NCBI RefSeq assembly: GCF_014196925.1
Contig: NZ_JACIEN010000007.1
Span: forward strand, 186,001-250,000
DNA from: Chelatococcus caeni
Lineage (GTDB): Bacteria; Pseudomonadota; Alphaproteobacteria; Rhizobiales; Beijerinckiaceae
Direction: 5' to 3'
Length of the DNA: 64,000 nt
In this document: positions 60,824 to 64,000 of the stretch, piece after piece
Numbering within the stretch: the stretch's first letter is position 1
Layout of the letters: every line of letters starts with the position of its first letter
The notes under the pieces: generated by a model
Told to the model about the DNA's origin: nothing
Database searches by the model: none
What the model saw: the letters and a program-made list of their open reading frames with translations, nothing else
Made by a program: the position numbers and the translations under genes

Positions 60824-61764
60824 CAGGCGTGCGCCCCCTGCGCGCCGCGGAAGCCGCCGAGCCGCGGGTCGATGAGGATGTGCAGCACGTCGACCAGGAG
60901 GTTGGAGACGACCATGATGAGGGTGACGGTGACGATGCAGGCCTGCACCACCGGCAGGTCGCGCGTCGCCACCGCATCGACGACGAGGCGGCCAAGGCCC
61001 GGCCAGGCGAAGATCGTCTCGGTGACGGCCGCCCCCGCGAGGATGTTGCCGATCTCGATGCCGAGGAACATCAGCAGCGGCACCGAGGCGTTGGGCAGGG
61101 CGTGGCGCAGGATCACCGCGAGCGGCAGCACGCCGCGCCCGCGCGCCGCCCGGATGAAGGGCTTGCCCAAGACCTCGAGCGTCGCCGTGCGGGCGAAACG
61201 CGCGAGCCGCCCCGCCAGCGGCAGGCCGAGCGTCACCGTCGGCAAGATGAGGTGAACGAGGCTGTCGGAGCCGGCCGAGGGCAGCACCCTGAGCTTCAGC
61301 GCGAAGAGCAGGATGAGGAGGATGCCGAGGAAGAAGACGGGAATGGCATAGCCGAAGACGGCGGAGGCCATCGCCAGCCGGTCGATGACGCTGTTGTGGC
61401 GGATGGCCGCGAGGATGCCGAGCGGCAGACCGATGACGAGGGCGAGGAACAGCGCCGAAAAACCGAGCAGCGCGGTCTTGGGCAGCGCCTCGACCACGGC
61501 GGTGAAGGCCGGCCGCTCATCGGCGAAGGAGAGGCCGAAGTCGCCACGCACGACGCTGAAAAGATAGCGAAGATATTGCTCCCACAGCGGCTGGTTGAGG
61601 CCCCACAGGTCGCGATAGTACTCGCGCACGTCGGGCGGCGTGTCCATCGACAGCATGATGTCGGCGGGATCGCCGGCAGCGCGCAGCGCGATGAAGACGC
61701 CGGACACGCACAGGAACAGGGTGAGGAGGGCACGCCCGACCCGCAGGGCGAGGAATCGCGTCAT
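60823..61764 (-). CDS. dipeptide-type ABC transporter permease (DppB-like)
   Basis: A 313-residue permease, first gene of the leftward half of the transporter operon. Characteristic are the opening MTRFLALRVGRALLTLF, LNQPLWEQYLRYL near 56 with GDFGLSF, and the EAA loop IRAARGRGVLPLAVILRHALPN near 205-226 (in parts). ATG 61764 is chosen; the frame is open well upstream but antisense to hpaI-coded DNA. 143 bases separate it from hpaI. Confidence 0.94.
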   Translation of the reverse strand: MTRFLALRVGRALLTLFLCVSGVFIALRAAGDPADIMLSMDTPPDVREYYRDLWGLNQPLWEQYLRYLFSVVRGDFGLSFADERPAFTAVVEALPKTALLGFSALFLALVIGLPLGILAAIRHNSVIDRLAMASAVFGYAIPVFFLGILLILLFALKLRVLPSAGSDSLVHLILPTVTLGLPLAGRLARFARTATLEVLGKPFIRAARGRGVLPLAVILRHALPNASVPLLMFLGIEIGNILAGAAVTETIFAWPGLGRLVVDAVATRDLPVVQACIVTVTLIMVVSNLLVDVLHILIDPRLGGFRGAQGAHA

Positions 61765-61907
61765 CGGCTTCTCGGCAAGGATGGCAGGCTCGAAAACGGC
61801 TGCGCCCTTGTTGAAGCCGATCCGCAACAGATTGATGACAGCGCTTCCTTGGTCACGCTCTCCAGCCGGCCGGCCATGCGTTGTGCACAGCCGACCGCCT
61901 TCAGCGA

Positions 61908-62690
61908 TCAGGCGCGAGCGGCCGCGGCCTCGCTCACCTGTCGCCTGAGCGCCGCCGCCGCGCCGAGCATGAGGCCGAGGTCGACGCCGCCGGCGACGAA
62001 GCGATAGCCCCATTCGGCGTAGCGGATGGCGTCCTCGGCCTTGGTCGCAAGGATGCCGGCCGGCTTGCCGATGCGGGCGAGGCGCTCGGCCGCCGTGCGC
62101 AGCGCCTCCTGCACCTCCGGATGGCCGGGCCGGCCGAGATGGCCGAGCGAGGCGGCAAGGTCCGACGGGCCGATGAAGATGCCGTCGACGCCCGGGACGG
62201 CGGCGATCTCTTCGAGCCGGCCGAGGGCCGCCCCGGTCTCGATCTGCACGAGCACGCAGATCTCGCGGTTGGCGACCTCGAAATAATCCCCCGTGAGGCC
62301 GAAGCGGCTCGCACGGGTGGAGCCGGCGACGCCGCGGATGCCCTCGGGCGGATAGCGCGTCGCGGCGACCGCCGCCTGCGCCTCTCCGGCCGTCTCGACG
62401 AAGGGCACGAGCAGGGTCTGCGCGCCGATGTCGAGCAGGCGCTTGATCAGCACCTTGTCGTTCCAGGCCGGCCGCACGACGGGCGCGGCCGTGCCGACCG
62501 CCGCGGCCTGCAGCAGGGGCTGCACGCCGGCAATATCGACCGGCGCATGTTCGGTGTCGAACAGCAGCCAGTCGAAGCCGACGAGCGACAGGGCCTCGGC
62601 CGCGACCGGGCTCGCCAGCGACATCCACAGGCCGTGCAGCATCTCGCCGGCGAGAAGCCGGCTTTTGAAGGTGTTCTTCGGCGCCTGCAT
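61908..62690 (-). CDS. hpaI: HpcH/HpaI aldolase (4-hydroxy-2-oxoheptanedioate aldolase)
   Basis: A 260-residue class II, metal-dependent pyruvate aldolase. HpaI splits 4-hydroxy-2-oxoheptane-1,7-dioate to pyruvate and succinic semialdehyde, the last step of homoprotocatechuate breakdown. The catalytic His region FDTEHAPVDI is near 48, the metal ligands lie in QIETGAALGRLEEI and GIFIGPSDLAASLG, and the substrate Arg is in VVRPAWND. It follows hpaH by 7 bases on the same strand; both lie downstream of hpaE. Good length for the family. Confidence 0.93.
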   Translation of the reverse strand: MQAPKNTFKSRLLAGEMLHGLWMSLASPVAAEALSLVGFDWLLFDTEHAPVDIAGVQPLLQAAAVGTAAPVVRPAWNDKVLIKRLLDIGAQTLLVPFVETAGEAQAAVAATRYPPEGIRGVAGSTRASRFGLTGDYFEVANREICVLVQIETGAALGRLEEIAAVPGVDGIFIGPSDLAASLGHLGRPGHPEVQEALRTAAERLARIGKPAGILATKAEDAIRYAEWGYRFVAGGVDLGLMLGAAAALRRQVSEAAAARA

Positions 62691-62697
62691 GGGTGCC

Positions 62698-63480
62698 TCA
62701 CACGAACTGGACGGCGACCGAGCCGAGCGGCCCGAAATCGGCATGCAGGGTGTCGCCCTTCTTGGCCCAGACCGGGCGGGTGAAGCTGCCCGACAGCAGC
62801 ATGTGGCCGGGCTCCAGCGTCACGTCGAAGGGCGCGAGCTTGTTGGCGAGCCAGGCGACCGCCATGGCCGGGTGGCCGAGCACGCCGGCTGCCAGCCCCG
62901 TCTCCTCGATCTCGGAATTGCGGTAGAAGATGGCGCCGACCCAGCGCAGGTCGACATCCTCCGGTCGCACGGGCCGGCCGCCCAGGATGAGCCCCGCGGC
63001 GGCACCGTTGTCGGCGACCGTGTCGAAGATGCGGCGCGGCTCCTCGACGCGCGCGTCGATGATCTCGATCGACGGCACCACCCATTCGGTGGCGCGCATC
63101 ACGTCGACGAGCCCCACGTTCGGCCCCTTCAGCGGCTCCTTGAGGATGAAGGTGAGCTCGGGCTCGACGCGCGGCACGCAGAAGTCCTCGAAACGCACCT
63201 TGGCGCCGTCGGCGAGGACGAGGTCGTCGAACATGTAGCCGTAGTCCGGCTCGTCGATCTTCGAGGAGGCCTGCATCGCCTTCGAGGTCAGGCCGATCTT
63301 GTGGCCGATGATCTTCGCGCCAGCCTTCACCCGCGCCTCCGCGACGGCCGAGGAGATCGCGTAGCTGTCGGCGATCTCGATGTGCGGGAACATCTCGGAG
63401 GGACGCTTGCCCTGCTTCTTGGTGCGATGGCTTTCGAGCAGCCCCGCGACGGCCTGGGCGCGTTCTTGTTCGGTCAGCAT
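62698..63480 (-). CDS. hpaH: 2-oxo-hept-4-ene-1,7-dioate hydratase
   Basis: A 260-residue hydratase of the HpaH/MhpD family (fumarylacetoacetase-like fold, Mg2+ dependent). It adds water to 2-oxohept-4-ene-1,7-dioate to give the HpaI substrate. Seen are GHKIGLTSKAMQ near 59, PRVEPELTFILKEPL near 103 with the metal-binding Glu residues, and PAMAVAWLANKLAPFD near 205. Its stop is 7 bases before hpaI and its start is 9 bases after the hpaE stop, so the order hpaE-hpaH-hpaI forms one transcript. Confidence 0.93.
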   Translation of the reverse strand: MLTEQERAQAVAGLLESHRTKKQGKRPSEMFPHIEIADSYAISSAVAEARVKAGAKIIGHKIGLTSKAMQASSKIDEPDYGYMFDDLVLADGAKVRFEDFCVPRVEPELTFILKEPLKGPNVGLVDVMRATEWVVPSIEIIDARVEEPRRIFDTVADNGAAAGLILGGRPVRPEDVDLRWVGAIFYRNSEIEETGLAAGVLGHPAMAVAWLANKLAPFDVTLEPGHMLLSGSFTRPVWAKKGDTLHADFGPLGSVAVQFV

Positions 63481-63489
63481 GAGCGGTCC

Positions 63490-64000
63490 TTAGAGCTTGA
63501 CGCAGACGTTGCGCAGTTCGGTGTAGAATTCGAGCGAGTGCAGCCCGCCCTCGCGGCCGATGCCGGAGGCCTTGGCGCCACCGAAGGGCGTGCGCAGGTC
63601 GCGCAGGAACCAGCAGTTGACCCAGACGATGCCGACCTCGATGCCGCGGGCGACGCGGTGGGCGCGGCTGAGGTTGGTGGTCCAGATCGAGGTGGCGAGG
63701 CCATAGGGGCTGTCGTTGGCGAGCATGAGCGCCTCCTCCTCGCTGTCGAAGGGCGTGACATGCGTGCAGGGGCCGAAGATCTCCTCGCTCACCACCGGCG
63801 AGGTCTCGGGCAGGCCGGTCCACACCGTCGGCTCCACCCAGTAGCCGCCCTCGAAGCCCTGCAGCTCCGGCACGCCGCCGCCGGCCAGCAGCGTGGCGCC
63901 GTCGGCGCGGGCCTTGGCGTAATAGGACAGCACCTTCTCGCGATGCTCGGCGCTGATGAGCGGACCCATCGTCGTCGCCGGGTCGAAGGGATCGCCGAAG
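63490..64000 (-). CDS. hpaE: 5-carboxymethyl-2-hydroxymuconate semialdehyde dehydrogenase, C-terminal part
   Basis: C-terminal 170 residues of an NAD-dependent aldehyde dehydrogenase; the gene continues beyond the window. The visible part shows MGPLISAEHREKVLSYY, SEEIFGPCTHVTPFD (the conserved EEIFGP cofactor Glu region), VNCWFLRDLRTPFGGAKASG and the C-terminal GLHSLEFYTELRNVCVKL. These features match HpaE more than other family members, and the neighbours hpaH and hpaI support it. The catalytic Cys lies outside the window. Confidence 0.88.
   Translation of the reverse strand, partial: FGDPFDPATTMGPLISAEHREKVLSYYAKARADGATLLAGGGVPELQGFEGGYWVEPTVWTGLPETSPVVSEEIFGPCTHVTPFDSEEEALMLANDSPYGLATSIWTTNLSRAHRVARGIEVGIVWVNCWFLRDLRTPFGGAKASGIGREGGLHSLEFYTELRNVCVKL

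Overview
The window is GC-rich, densely coded DNA from what looks like an alphaproteobacterium, most likely of the order Hyphomicrobiales (Rhizobiales). The basis is the very high GC, many TRAP and ABC uptake operons, an HWE-type histidine kinase, Mo-hydroxylase/CoxG gene sets and short hairpin-rich intergenic repeats. The species cannot be named from the sequence alone. No rRNA, tRNA, CRISPR array, phage or complete insertion sequence was seen.

Layout. 1-2.1 kb: end of a TRAP transporter operon with DUF2848 and DUF1445 (hydro-lyase/D-glutamate cyclase-like) enzymes. 2.2-4.2 kb: DNA alkyltransferase and two convergent universal stress proteins sharing a terminator. 4.4-10.4 kb: amino-sugar locus, nagBA divergent from a complete TRAP transporter and a ROK regulator. 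10.4-11.2 kb: APH(3')-like phosphotransferase. 11.3-21.0 kb: TetR regulator divergent from an operon for a three-subunit molybdenum hydroxylase, a branched-chain-type ABC transporter and CoxG. 21.0-28.2 kb: IclR regulator and intradiol ring-cleavage dioxygenase, divergent from an operon of citryl-CoA-lyase-like enzyme, family III CoA-transferase, YciI protein and a second TRAP transporter. Together 11-28 kb looks like two adjacent catabolic regulons, probably for an aromatic or heterocyclic acid. 28.4-33.5 kb: signalling genes, namely a CheB methylesterase, a giant CheB-CheR-PAS-PAS-HWE kinase and a single receiver-domain protein.

33.8-44.1 kb is a redox and electrophile-response neighbourhood: DJ-1/PfpI protein, TetR, aldo/keto reductase, metallo-beta-lactamase-fold protein, tautomerase, SDR, flavodoxin-fold reductase and GST. 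Three LysR regulators are each divergent from a reductase, and dyads are visible in the shared promoters. 44.5-53.5 kb holds a methyltransferase, a VWA protein, mgtE, an NRAMP-type transporter with non-canonical metal motifs, another LysR/GST pair and two small-molecule exporters. 53.6-61.8 kb holds a dipeptide-type ABC transporter split into two convergent half-operons around a phosphodiesterase and a GDPD enzyme, probably a phosphodiester scavenging unit. 61.9-64.0 kb holds hpaI, hpaH and part of hpaE, the homoprotocatechuate meta-cleavage pathway.

The most unusual structure is the mgtE leader (47.88-48.50 kb). Read on the minus strand it is a doubled module: a short ORF beginning Met-Asp-Asp, a stop codon, 9-10 nt, then a perfect hairpin whose 3' arm contains the Shine-Dalgarno of the next ORF. 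The module closest to mgtE encodes a 35-codon peptide starting MDDRPRPRATRRSR, reminiscent in composition (not homology) of the proline/acid-rich MgtL leader peptide of enterobacteria. An NRAMP-type transporter that may carry magnesium is divergent from it, with a perfect dyad between. This is the strongest candidate here for an undescribed regulatory system.
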